From Gammaproteobacteria bacterium (lineage in GTDB: Bacteria > Pseudomonadota > Gammaproteobacteria > Steroidobacterales > Woeseiaceae), in the NCBI GenBank assembly GCA_009937525.1, contig JAACFE010000002.1, forward strand, positions 1 to 64,000: a DNA stretch of 64,000 nucleotides. The letters run 5' to 3'. Shown here in pieces: positions 53,037-62,029 of the stretch. How positions within the stretch are numbered: the stretch's first letter is position 1; each line of letters starts with the position of its first letter. Below the pieces are notes generated by a model that saw only the letters and a list, made by a program, of their open reading frames with translations, did not search any database and was not told where the DNA came from. Position numbers and translations under genes: made by a program.

Positions 53037-54395
53037 ATGACTGCAGCCAGACTTCGCAACACGGGGCGTTTCCTGCGTCCCGCAAACAGTGGAAGCGCCG
53101 AATACACGATCAACAACGTTCGCGAATTGATCAGGCTAATGGATCCTGCCGCACGAACAGCTGCACCGATTCGGCCGGCCGGCGCAGGTTCCTCCTGCAC
53201 CGGCTGCAACTCGACACCTGCCGGCACGGTCATCAGCATCGCCGGCCTCGACAACATCCTGAACATCGATACCTTCAACAATACCGTTTCGGCTCAGGGC
53301 GGCGTTCGCCTCTACCGGCTGGTGGAGGCGCTGGCGGAACACGGCCTGGAACTCGTTGGTGCGCACGAACTCGCGGGGCGCACGCTCGGCGGCGCAATCG
53401 CTGCGCCCAGCATGGGTCCCGGAATCGGTCAGCGCTCCTCGTGCCTCGCCAGCCGCGTTCTCAACGTAAAGCTGGTGACGCCCGGCGGCAAACTGATGAA
53501 AGTAAGCGCCGGCCAGAAAGACCTGATGGGCGCGGTTCGCTCGAGCTACGGATTGCTCGGCGTCATCGTCGAAGCAACGCTCAGGGTACAGCCGACCGCC
53601 AATTTCACGGCCAGCCACAGGAAACTTACGATCGACGACTTTTGCTCGGTCGTTGATACGCTCTCCAACAACGAGGTCGGCTTCAAGTTCTACCTGCTCC
53701 CCTACCGCGACCGAGTGTATCTCGACTTGCGGCGATACTCGGAGTCGGCGGGCCATACCTACAGGACACCCTGGAAGATCAAGGACTGGGGCGAGAGCAC
53801 GGTACTGCCCAACCTGTTCAAGTCTTTCAACCGCCTGCTGCCCTTGCACTCGGTTCGCTACCAGGTCATCGACACGGTGAGCGAGGCGACGCAGGGAATC
53901 GTGAACGGGCGCTTCGTCACTACCGGGAACAACACGCTCGCAGGCTCGTCCGGCCGCAATTTCAGCCGAACGCGAAATCTGCTGTACTCGACGTGGTGCT
54001 TTCCGGCAGCCGATTTTTCAGTGGTTGCCCGGGCGTACCGGCAATTTTGCCAGCAGAGCTACGCCAACTCGCGGTACCGCTGCGACATGCCCGCCGTCGG
54101 GTATTACGTGCACCGTGACCGTTCTGCGTTCCTGTCGCCGTCTTTCGACGAACCCATGATCGCCCTGCAGACGTCGTCGACGCAGGCCAGCGGCTGGGAA
54201 GACTTCGTCATCGACCTCGCCGACTTTGCCGAGCACTGGGCCGGCGTGCCCTTGTTCAACCAGACGCGCTCGCTGCGCGCCGACTACGCCCGCCAGGTCT
54301 ACAGCGTCCGGCTCGACTACTTCCGCAAGGTCCGCCGTCAGCTGGACCCGGAGGACCGCCTGCTGACGCCGTTCATGGCCCAGTATTTCCAGTAG
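53037..54395 (+). CDS. FAD-dependent oxidoreductase (VAO/PCMH-type)
   Basis: A 452-residue flavoprotein. The N-terminal PP-loop domain of the VAO family shows RPAGAGSSCTGCN, VSAQGGVRLYRLVEALAEHG and HELAGRTLGGAIAAPSMGPG, then YGLLGVIVEATLRV. The C-terminal half is the substrate domain (FFRKVRRQLDPEDRLLTPFM at the end). Family members oxidise alcohols, lactones or hydroxy acids; the substrate here is unknown. ATG at 53037 is preferred over GTG at 52998 because it has a GGAG site. No partner gene nearby. Confidence 0.82.
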   Translation: MTAARLRNTGRFLRPANSGSAEYTINNVRELIRLMDPAARTAAPIRPAGAGSSCTGCNSTPAGTVISIAGLDNILNIDTFNNTVSAQGGVRLYRLVEALAEHGLELVGAHELAGRTLGGAIAAPSMGPGIGQRSSCLASRVLNVKLVTPGGKLMKVSAGQKDLMGAVRSSYGLLGVIVEATLRVQPTANFTASHRKLTIDDFCSVVDTLSNNEVGFKFYLLPYRDRVYLDLRRYSESAGHTYRTPWKIKDWGESTVLPNLFKSFNRLLPLHSVRYQVIDTVSEATQGIVNGRFVTTGNNTLAGSSGRNFSRTRNLLYSTWCFPAADFSVVARAYRQFCQQSYANSRYRCDMPAVGYYVHRDRSAFLSPSFDEPMIALQTSSTQASGWEDFVIDLADFAEHWAGVPLFNQTRSLRADYARQVYSVRLDYFRKVRRQLDPEDRLLTPFMAQYFQ

Positions 54396-54524
54396 TCCCG
54401 GCTTCGGGATACGCGGCCGGCAGGCGATCTGGCCCGCCGTTACCCGCATTTTCCGCCCGCCAGTTTTTTAATCCATTGAAAAAACTCAGTACTTTCCCTA
54501 AGACAAATCGTTACGTTTGCGTAC

Positions 54525-54569
54525 TGGACTTTATATATCGAACTAATATAATACATCACTCCGATATAT
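54525..54569 (+). promoter_or_regulatory. padR promoter with flanking inverted repeat
   Basis: A perfect TATAAT (54547-54552) with a weak -35 TGGACT (54525-54530), 16 bases apart. Arms ATATATCG (54533-54540) and CGATATAT (54562-54569) flank the -10 as an inverted repeat with a 21-base centre. A dimeric PadR repressor bound there would block transcription of padR and the efflux genes. Confidence 0.6.
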
Positions 54570-54599
54570 GTGCGACGCAAGTCGCCGGAATGACACGCA

Positions 54600-55148
54600 A
54601 TGGATGTAAAAACCGTCTGCCTGGGCATGCTGACCGATGGCGAGGCCTCGGGCTATGACCTGAAAAAGGAATTCGAGTCCTCGTTCAGCCACTTTTTCGC
54701 GGCCGGCTACGGCTCGATCTACCCGGCTCTCAATGCCCTTGCCCGTGACGGGCTGGTCGAGTGCCGGCATATCGCTCAGGAAGGTAAGCCGGACCGCAAG
54801 GTCTACGAGATCACGGAAGCAGGCCGTGAGCACCTGCTCGCAGCGCTCGAAAACCCCTGTCCCTCGCACAAGGTTCGTTCCGAGTTCCTCGCCACGATGT
54901 GCTTTTCGCACCTCATGTCGCACGAACAGATCGAAACCGTGTTGGAAAACCGGCTCACAGAAATGACGAATTACCTCGAACTGTTTAAGGAATTCGAAGC
55001 ATCCCGCATGGAAGACTGGCCACCCGGTGCACGATTCGTGCTCGGCTTCGGCCAGACGATGATGAAGACCATGCGGGAGTACATCGAAGCAAACAGGGGC
55101 ATGCTCGTCGAAGAAACGAACACGGAGCACCAGACCGCCATCGGCTAA
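54600..55148 (+). CDS. PadR-family transcriptional regulator
   Basis: A 182-residue PadR regulator. The winged helix includes LGMLTDGEASGYDLKKEFE, GSIYPALNALARDGLVECR and the KPDRKVYEITEAGREHL wing; the C-terminal Vir_act_alpha_C dimerisation helices follow. PadR proteins often repress drug-efflux genes and are released by the drug. It starts the operon padR-MFP-RND and has its own promoter with an inverted repeat. ATG at 54600. Confidence 0.94.
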   Translation: MDVKTVCLGMLTDGEASGYDLKKEFESSFSHFFAAGYGSIYPALNALARDGLVECRHIAQEGKPDRKVYEITEAGREHLLAALENPCPSHKVRSEFLATMCFSHLMSHEQIETVLENRLTEMTNYLELFKEFEASRMEDWPPGARFVLGFGQTMMKTMREYIEANRGMLVEETNTEHQTAIG

Positions 55149-55192
55149 TACGGCGGAGGCCTGCGCCCCATAAGACCAAAGGTTCTCAAAAG

Positions 55193-56323
55193 ATGGATTT
55201 GGGCAAACTGAAGAAATTTCGTTCCTGGCTGATATCGGCAGGAATCGCACTGCTGATAACCGTGTGGCTCGCATCGGGGCAGCTCGACGGCGAGACACCG
55301 GAGGACGTATCGACCAGGGTCGTCACGACAACAACGTCCGCCCAGGCATCGAGCGTGCGTGTGCGCACCCAGTCCGCCGAGGAGATCATGCGCACGATTG
55401 TCGTCAATGGCGAGACCGCGCCGGCGCGCGTCGTCAGTATTGCCGCAGAAACCGACGGTCGCGTGGAGTATGTTGGAGTAAGGCGGGGTGCGAATGTCGA
55501 ACGTGGCGCCGTCATCGTCCGCCTGGACGAACGCGACCGCAAAGCGCGGCTTGCGCAGGCGGAAGCAACGGTGCGGCAGCGCGAGGTGGAATACCAGGGC
55601 CGCCTGAAGCTCGAGGAACAAAGCTACGTTTCCGAGGCACAGCTGCAGGAGGCCGTCGCACAACTCGAATCCGCCAAGACCGAACTGAAGCGTGCACAAC
55701 TCGATCTCGACTACATGACGATTCGCGCACCGTTCGGCGGGGCGCTGCAGGAACGTCACGTCGAGGTGGGTGACTTCGTATCGGCAGGCGACCCGATAGC
55801 CCGCTTCGTGGATAACCGCAAGATCATCGTGACCGCGGATGTCTCGGAGTTCGATGCCGGGTACGTACAGACCGGGCAGGCTGCCCAGGCCCGGCTGGCC
55901 ACGGGAGAAACCGTTCACGGCACCATCCGTTACGTTGCCCCAGTCGCCGACGAGGCGACACGTACCTACACCGTGGAGCTGGAGATCGACAACGGCGACG
56001 GCCAGCTACGCGCTGGCGGCACCGCCGAACTTCGGGTGCCCGCGGAACGCGTCCTGGCGCATCGCATCTCGCCGTCACTGCTGACACTCGATGACGCCGG
56101 CAACATCGGTGTGAAGATCATCAACGACGAGGGTGAGGTCGAGTTTGTCTTTGCGGACGTCGCGTTGGCGACGAGCGAAGGCGTCTGGGTCGCCGGCCTG
56201 CCCGATCTGGCCACCATCATCACGGTGGGCCAGGGCTTCGTTGTTCCCGGGACGCTGGTGAATGCCGTTCCCGAGAGTGACGTCGAGACCGCGGTCGCCA
56301 TCAAATCGGACGACGAGGACTAG
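55193..56323 (+). CDS. RND efflux periplasmic adaptor (MFP), first system
   Basis: A 376-residue membrane-fusion protein anchored by an N-terminal helix (about 11-27) rather than a lipobox. Barrel-sandwich halves are seen in DGRVEYVGVRRGANVERGAV and LDYMTIRAPFGGALQERHVE, with a helical hairpin between (about 115-175) and a beta-barrel (about 200-280). It links the RND pump to an outer membrane channel, which is not encoded here. It follows padR by 44 bases and precedes the RND gene by 3 bases. Confidence 0.92.
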   Translation: MDLGKLKKFRSWLISAGIALLITVWLASGQLDGETPEDVSTRVVTTTTSAQASSVRVRTQSAEEIMRTIVVNGETAPARVVSIAAETDGRVEYVGVRRGANVERGAVIVRLDERDRKARLAQAEATVRQREVEYQGRLKLEEQSYVSEAQLQEAVAQLESAKTELKRAQLDLDYMTIRAPFGGALQERHVEVGDFVSAGDPIARFVDNRKIIVTADVSEFDAGYVQTGQAAQARLATGETVHGTIRYVAPVADEATRTYTVELEIDNGDGQLRAGGTAELRVPAERVLAHRISPSLLTLDDAGNIGVKIINDEGEVEFVFADVALATSEGVWVAGLPDLATIITVGQGFVVPGTLVNAVPESDVETAVAIKSDDED

Positions 56324-56326
56324 GCG

Positions 56327-59300
56327 ATGCAGATCATCGAGACGGCGATGTCGCGGTCGCGAACCGTGCTGCTGTCACTGGCCGTCGTGCTGGTCGCCGG
56401 CGTGACCGCCTACCTGACGATCCCCAAGGAAGCGGAACCGGACATCGAGATTCCGATGATCTATGTCCACATCACGCATGACGGTATTTCGCCGGAAGAC
56501 GGTGAACGCCTGCTCGTTCGCCCCATGGAGCAGGAACTGCGCACGATCGAGGGCATCAAGGAGATGACGGCGAACGCCTACGAAGGCGGCGCCAACGTTC
56601 TCATCGAATTCGACGCAGGCATCGATACGGACAAGGCGCTCGCGGACGTTCGCGAGAAGGTCGACATGGCGAAGGCCAAACTGCCGAACGAAACCGACGA
56701 ACCGACCGTCAACGAAGTCAAGATGTCGCGTTTCGATCCGATGCTGGTGCTGAACCTGGCAGGAAACGTGCCGGAGCGAACGCTCATAACCATCGCCAAG
56801 GACCTGAAAGAAGACATCGAAGGCCTCGCCGGCGTATTGGAAGTGAACCTCGTGGGCGTCCGCGAGGAACTGATGGAAGTCGTCGTCGATCCCCTGGCGA
56901 TGGAGAGCTACGGCCTCGACCAGGCGCAGATCATCAATTTCGTTACCTTGAACAACCGACTCGTCGCTGCGGGCGCACTGCAGTCGGACGAAGGGCGCTT
57001 TCCGGTCAAGGTGCCGGGCGTATTCGAGAGCCCCGCCGATGTGCTCGACATGCCGATCAAGGCCGTCGGCGACCGCGTCGTTCATTTCAGGGATATTGCC
57101 GAGGTCCGCAGAACCTACAAGGACGCCGAAAGTTACGCGCGCCTGAACGGCAAGCCCGCCCTCGCCATCGAGGTGGTGCAACGCGCCCGCGCGAACGTCA
57201 TAGAGACGATCGACGAGATCAAGGCGCTCATCGCGGAGGAACAGGCTTACTGGCCGGCCGAGATCGAGGTCATCGCTTCCCGAGACAAGTCGAAAGACGT
57301 AAACGACATGCTGACCGAACTGCAGAACAGCGTGCTTGCGGCGGTCCTGCTGGTGTTCATCGTCATCATCGGCATCCTCGGAATCCGCACTGCGCTTCTC
57401 GTCGGCGTTGCGATCCCCGGTTCCTTCCTCATGGGGATACTGCTCATCGGTTCGTTCGGCGTGACGATTAACATGATGGTGCTGTTCGCATTGATCATGG
57501 CTGTAGGCATGCTCGTCGACGGCGCTATCGTCGTGACGGAGATGGCGGATCGGCGCATGGCCGAGGGCGAAAGTCGCTTCAACGCCTATTCGCGCGCCGC
57601 CATTCGCATGTCGTGGCCGATTATCGCGTCGACCTGCACGACGCTCGCCGCTTTCGTGCCGCTCGCACTCTGGCCCGGGACCTCCGGCGAGTTCATGAAG
57701 TACCTGCCGATCACTCTGATCGCCGTACTCGCGGCGTCACTGATCATGGCGCTGGTCTTCGTGCCCACGCTCGGTTCCATATTCGGCGGGACCGGCGCCA
57801 CGACCCCGGAGATGAAACGCAACCTGGCGGCCGCTGAAACGGGCGATCTCGACAGCGTCTCCGGTTTCACGGGCAGGTACATCAGGCTGCTCAGGAGGAC
57901 GCTCAGGCGGCCCTGGCGAAACGTTGCGGCCGTCACCGGCCTGCTGGCGGCAGTCTACATCGCGTTCTTTGCGCTCGGGCGCGGCGTCGAATATTTTCCG
58001 GATGTCGAAATGCCTTTCGGCATGGTCGACATTCGCGCGCGCGGCGATCTTTCGATCGACGAGATGGACCAGCTGGTTCGCCAGGTGGAGAACCGCGTCC
58101 TCGGCATGCCCGAGATCGAAAATCTGTACGCGAAAATCGGTGCCGGTGGCGACGATGCCGCGTCCGACCATGTCGGCTCGCTCACGCTGAACTATATCGA
58201 CTGGGACCAGCGCCGGAAATCGGACGAGATCCTTGCCGAGATCCGCAGCAAGACGGCGGATCTGGTGGGCATAGTGATTGAAACCCGCAAGCCGGACCCG
58301 GGCCCGCCGATCGGCAAGCCCATCCACATAGAAGTGTCGTCGAGGTTTCCGGGACTGCTCGACGAGGCGGTCGCCGACATTCGGGAAATCATGGAGGAAC
58401 ATCCCGCGGTCACCAATATCGAGGACAGCCGTCCCCTGCCCGGCATCGAGTGGCAGATCGACGTCGACCGTGCCGAGGCAGCTCGCTTCGGTGCCGATAT
58501 CTCGCTGGTGGGTGCCATGGTTCAGCTCGTGACCAACGGCATCAAGATCGGCGAATACCGCCCCGACGACAGCGATGACGAGATCGATATTCGCGTGCGC
58601 TATTCGGAGCAGTACCGCAGTCTTTCACAAATAGACAAACTGCGAATCCCGACCAACGATGGCCTCGTGCCTATCAGTACGTTCGTGGAGCGCAAAGCGG
58701 CGCAGAAAGTCAGCACGATTACGCGGATCGACATGCGGCGCACCATCAGCATCGATGCGGACGTGGATAGTAATTACCTGGTTTCGGACGTCGTGGCGGA
58801 ACTCCGCAAGATGATGCCGACGCTGGCGCTCGATCCGAGGGTAAGTGCCGAATTTCGCGGTGGCACGGAAGACCAGGAAGAGGATATGGCATTCCTGCAG
58901 AGAGCGATGCTCATGGCTCTCGCGATAATGGCGATCATCCTGGTGACACAGTTCAACAGCATCTATCAGGCAGGGCTGATACTCACCGCGGTCCTGTTTT
59001 CCACGGGTGGGGTCCTGCTCGGACATCTCGTGATGGACAAGCCGTTCGGCGTCATCATGTCGAGTGTCGGCGTTATCACCCTGGCAGGTATTGTCGTAAA
59101 CAACAATATCGTGTTTATCGACACCTACAACGTGCTGCGCGGCCGTGGTCTCGACGCCTATGATGCCGTGTTGCGCACCTGTGCGGTTCGCCTCCGTCCC
59201 GTGTTGCTGACGACGGTAACGACGATCATCGGCCTGATGCCGATGGTGCTCGGCGTAAACATCAACCTCATCGGCCGTGATATTTCGGTGGGCGCGCCGA

Positions 59301-59479
59301 GTTCCCAGTGGTGGACGCAACTGGCGTCGTCCGTCGCTGGCGGACTGGCATTCGCCACGATCCTCACGCTGCTCCTGACGCCCAGCCTGCTCATGATCCA
59401 GGCGAATATCTCGCAACGGCTGGCGGCACGCCGGGAACGCCGCGACGAGAGTTCATCGCCGACGGCGGCCACCCCGTGA
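56327..59479 (+). CDS. RND efflux permease, first system
   Basis: A 1050-residue inner-membrane RND pump of the HAE1/AcrB type. TM1 is near residues 12-32, the porter domain follows, and a TM bundle at about 340-490 contains FALIMAVGMLVDGAIVVTEM, where the aspartate of the proton relay is kept. A second bundle lies at about 865-1035 (LAGIVVNNNIVFIDTYN; TIIGLMPMVLGVN). It drives drug or lipid export by proton influx. The mixed TM4 sequence LVDGAIVVTE deviates from the usual LVDNAIVVTE by G for N. Confidence 0.94.
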   Translation: MQIIETAMSRSRTVLLSLAVVLVAGVTAYLTIPKEAEPDIEIPMIYVHITHDGISPEDGERLLVRPMEQELRTIEGIKEMTANAYEGGANVLIEFDAGIDTDKALADVREKVDMAKAKLPNETDEPTVNEVKMSRFDPMLVLNLAGNVPERTLITIAKDLKEDIEGLAGVLEVNLVGVREELMEVVVDPLAMESYGLDQAQIINFVTLNNRLVAAGALQSDEGRFPVKVPGVFESPADVLDMPIKAVGDRVVHFRDIAEVRRTYKDAESYARLNGKPALAIEVVQRARANVIETIDEIKALIAEEQAYWPAEIEVIASRDKSKDVNDMLTELQNSVLAAVLLVFIVIIGILGIRTALLVGVAIPGSFLMGILLIGSFGVTINMMVLFALIMAVGMLVDGAIVVTEMADRRMAEGESRFNAYSRAAIRMSWPIIASTCTTLAAFVPLALWPGTSGEFMKYLPITLIAVLAASLIMALVFVPTLGSIFGGTGATTPEMKRNLAAAETGDLDSVSGFTGRYIRLLRRTLRRPWRNVAAVTGLLAAVYIAFFALGRGVEYFPDVEMPFGMVDIRARGDLSIDEMDQLVRQVENRVLGMPEIENLYAKIGAGGDDAASDHVGSLTLNYIDWDQRRKSDEILAEIRSKTADLVGIVIETRKPDPGPPIGKPIHIEVSSRFPGLLDEAVADIREIMEEHPAVTNIEDSRPLPGIEWQIDVDRAEAARFGADISLVGAMVQLVTNGIKIGEYRPDDSDDEIDIRVRYSEQYRSLSQIDKLRIPTNDGLVPISTFVERKAAQKVSTITRIDMRRTISIDADVDSNYLVSDVVAELRKMMPTLALDPRVSAEFRGGTEDQEEDMAFLQRAMLMALAIMAIILVTQFNSIYQAGLILTAVLFSTGGVLLGHLVMDKPFGVIMSSVGVITLAGIVVNNNIVFIDTYNVLRGRGLDAYDAVLRTCAVRLRPVLLTTVTTIIGLMPMVLGVNINLIGRDISVGAPSSQWWTQLASSVAGGLAFATILTLLLTPSLLMIQANISQRLAARRERRDESSSPTAATP

Positions 59480-59695
59480 ACTCCGGCGCGACCTGCATCC
59501 AAACGGCGTTTTCCGGCATCTAACAGGCAGACCCTCAAAATGGCTGTCATGCGCCGCTCCCGAACTACTTCAGGTCGCGGCAGCCTGATGCCCCGTCGAA
59601 ATGGCGACGGGCGCATGACGCAGCCTGACGGTTAATTCGGACTAATTCTTTGTTTTTATTGAATATTGAGCCGAAAAGAAAATTAACGCGGGGTA

Positions 59696-59736
59696 TTGCG
59701 TTATACCAATATAGTGTTATACTTCACTATAACACT
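59696..59736 (+). promoter_or_regulatory. Promoter of second RND operon with 24-bp palindrome
   Basis: A -35-like TTGCGT (59696-59701) and -10 TATACT (59718-59723), 16 bases apart. A perfect 9-bp inverted repeat AGTGTTATA/TATAACACT with 6-base centre spans 59713-59736, covering the -10 and the start site. Such sites fit a TetR- or MarR-type repressor. No regulator gene is adjacent in the window. Confidence 0.7.
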
Positions 59737-59749
59737 GATACTTACATCG

Positions 59750-60841
59750 ATGGCCGACACAATGATTATCAGACACGCCACCACCGCCACACTCATGATC
59801 TCACTCACAGCCGCACTGGCGTCCGGCTGCGGAGTGGGCCAGGCGAGCGTCGCCTCGGACAGTGAAATAGAGGCGGCTACGCCGATCCCCGTGGAAACAG
59901 CCCTGCCGTCGCGTACCGACATGCTCGCGACCTATGAGGCGACGACTACGATAGCGTCGGACGCGGACGCTCCCGTGGTGGCGAAAGTCGGCGGTGAGGT
60001 GGTTCGTCTGCTGGTCGAGGAAGGCGACCGCGTCGTGGAGGGCCAGGTCCTGGCCGAACTCGACGGAGAGAGGCTGCGGCTGGAGATGCTGTCAGCGAAG
60101 GCCAGTCTCGACCAGGTCCGCAGCGAATACCAGCGCTATACCGACCTGGCCGCACGCGGCCTGGTCAGCGAGGCGATGTTCGAGGGCCTGAAGTACGACC
60201 TCGAAGCGCTCGAAGCCGCTTACGACCTGGCGCGGCTGAACTTCGACTACTCGAAGATCCGCGCTCCGATCGACGGCGTCGTCTCATCGCGGGACGTAAA
60301 GCTGGGCCAGAGTGTCAATATCTCCGATGTGGCGTTCCGTATCACGGACACGAGCGAGTTGCTCGCCTACCTGCAGATACCGCAGGCTGAGCTCGGCAAG
60401 TTCGCCGCCGGGCAGTCGGCAACGCTGACGGTCGACGCGAATCCGGACACGACCTACGCAGCCACCATCGCACGCATCAGCCCGACCATCGATATGCGCA
60501 ATGGAACGTTTCGCGCCACCGCGTTCATCAACAACCGATCCGGAGAACTCGCTCCGGGCATGTTTGCGCGTTTCTCGATCGCCTACGACCGTCACGCCGA
60601 TGCGCTCGTTATTCCCCGCGAGGCCCTGATCGAAGAAGACGATCAGACCTCCGTATACGTGGTCGCCGAAGGCACCGTCAGCCGCCGGACCATAAGCGTC
60701 GGGATCGAATCCGGCAATCTCATCGAAGTAGTCGGCGGCCTGGCCGGCGACGAGGAGATCGTCATCACGGGGCAGTCGAGCCTGCGCGACGGCAGCAAGG
60801 TGCTTGCCAGCAACGACCCTCGCTCAAGCTACTCGGGCTGA
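59750..60841 (+). CDS. RND periplasmic adaptor lipoprotein (MFP), second system, copy A
   Basis: A 363-residue adaptor starting at ATG 59750 (ATG 59762 also possible; a TTG at 59696 lies in the promoter and is rejected). Lipobox LASGCG places the N-terminus in a membrane. The lipoyl-like halves are VVAKVGGEVVRLLVEEGD and FDYSKIRAPIDGVVSS, with a short helical hairpin between, then a beta-barrel. It is paralogous to the next gene. Two adaptors before one pump recall TriABC of Pseudomonas. Confidence 0.92.
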   Translation: MADTMIIRHATTATLMISLTAALASGCGVGQASVASDSEIEAATPIPVETALPSRTDMLATYEATTTIASDADAPVVAKVGGEVVRLLVEEGDRVVEGQVLAELDGERLRLEMLSAKASLDQVRSEYQRYTDLAARGLVSEAMFEGLKYDLEALEAAYDLARLNFDYSKIRAPIDGVVSSRDVKLGQSVNISDVAFRITDTSELLAYLQIPQAELGKFAAGQSATLTVDANPDTTYAATIARISPTIDMRNGTFRATAFINNRSGELAPGMFARFSIAYDRHADALVIPREALIEEDDQTSVYVVAEGTVSRRTISVGIESGNLIEVVGGLAGDEEIVITGQSSLRDGSKVLASNDPRSSYSG

Positions 60842-60904
60842 AGCAATGAGCTTGTTGCCGCCAGCGATGCGAAGAACATCGGCGCGGCATTAAGGGAGAA
60901 ATCT

Positions 60905-62029
60905 ATGAGCCTATCGCGATCCGCACCGGCAGCATTGCTGTGCGTCCTGTTCCTCGGCGCCTGTCAGTCCGAGCAGCCGGCAGAATCAGAGGAAACCGAG
61001 GAAGAGACACCGCCGGTTCCCGTCGAAACCAGCATCCCCGTTCGTGGCGACGTTTACGCCATGTACACGGGTACCGCGCCGATCGAAGCCTACGCAGAAG
61101 CCGACGTCATCGCCAAAGTCGCCGGTGAGGTCCGGGAGCTGCTCATCGAGGAAGGTGATGAGGTGACCAAGGGCCAGGTACTCGCTCGTCTGGACGGCGA
61201 ACGGCTGCGGCTCGAGCTCAACGAATCCGAAGCGAAGTTACGCAAGCTGCAGCGTGACTACGAACGCAACGTCGATCTCCAGGCCAAGGGACTGATCAGC
61301 GACGGCGATTTCGAAAAGATCAAGTACGAGATGGAAGCGCTGGAGGCGGCGTTCAACCTGGCAAGCCTTGAGCTCGACTACACGCAGATTCGGGCACCGA
61401 TCACCGGAGTCATCGCCGAGCGTTTCGTGAAGCTCGGCAATACGATCAGCGAGGGGGATGCGTTGTTCAAGGTAACCAGCCTGGATCCGCTCGTTGCCTA
61501 CCTGCACGTACCCGAGCGCGAATACCGGAACATCGATCCCGGCCAGCCCGTCGGCATCGACATCGATGCGTTGCCGGGAGAGCCGATCGTCGCGGCCGTA
61601 AGCCGCGTCAGCCCTGTCGTCGACCCTCAGACGGGCACGTTCAAGATCACCGTAGAAATAGTCGACAAGCAAAGGCGCATCAAGCCAGGCATGTTCGGCC
61701 GCATCGGCATCATTTACGACGTGCACGAAAACGCGCTGCAGATACCTCGCAGCGCAATCATCGAGGACCAGGGCGTGGCGAGCGTCTTCGTTATCGAGGA
61801 AGACCGCGCTGTGAGGAAGACGATACGAACCGGGTACAGCAACCGTGGCATGGTCGAGGTGACCAGCGGCCTCGAGGATGGCGAGCAGATCGTCACCGTC
61901 GGCCAGGCGAGTCTGAAACAGGACTCACGAGTCAGCATCATCAACGAGGCCGGAAACGCGGAACTCGCGGCGGACGCAAGCGAGGAAGACGGCGACAAGC
62001 AAGAGTCGGAAGATGCGCCGTCTGATTGA
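60905..62029 (+). CDS. RND periplasmic adaptor lipoprotein (MFP), second system, copy B
   Basis: A 374-residue adaptor with lipobox VLFLGACQ and a strong AAGGGAG ribosome site. The lipoyl halves are VIAKVAGEVRELLIEEGDEV and LDYTQIRAPITGVIAERFVK. Compared with the copy before it, the two share pattern blocks such as VLA-LDGERLRLE and G(L)-S---FE--KY--EALEAA, so they arose by duplication. Acidic N- and C-terminal tails are longer. Its stop overlaps the RND start by 17 bases. Confidence 0.93.
   Translation: MSLSRSAPAALLCVLFLGACQSEQPAESEETEEETPPVPVETSIPVRGDVYAMYTGTAPIEAYAEADVIAKVAGEVRELLIEEGDEVTKGQVLARLDGERLRLELNESEAKLRKLQRDYERNVDLQAKGLISDGDFEKIKYEMEALEAAFNLASLELDYTQIRAPITGVIAERFVKLGNTISEGDALFKVTSLDPLVAYLHVPEREYRNIDPGQPVGIDIDALPGEPIVAAVSRVSPVVDPQTGTFKITVEIVDKQRRIKPGMFGRIGIIYDVHENALQIPRSAIIEDQGVASVFVIEEDRAVRKTIRTGYSNRGMVEVTSGLEDGEQIVTVGQASLKQDSRVSIINEAGNAELAADASEEDGDKQESEDAPSD

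Noticed and set aside
59592-59611. 7-bp hairpin after the first RND gene
   Set aside because: No T-tract follows; it could be chance in GC-rich sequence, so it was not called a terminator.
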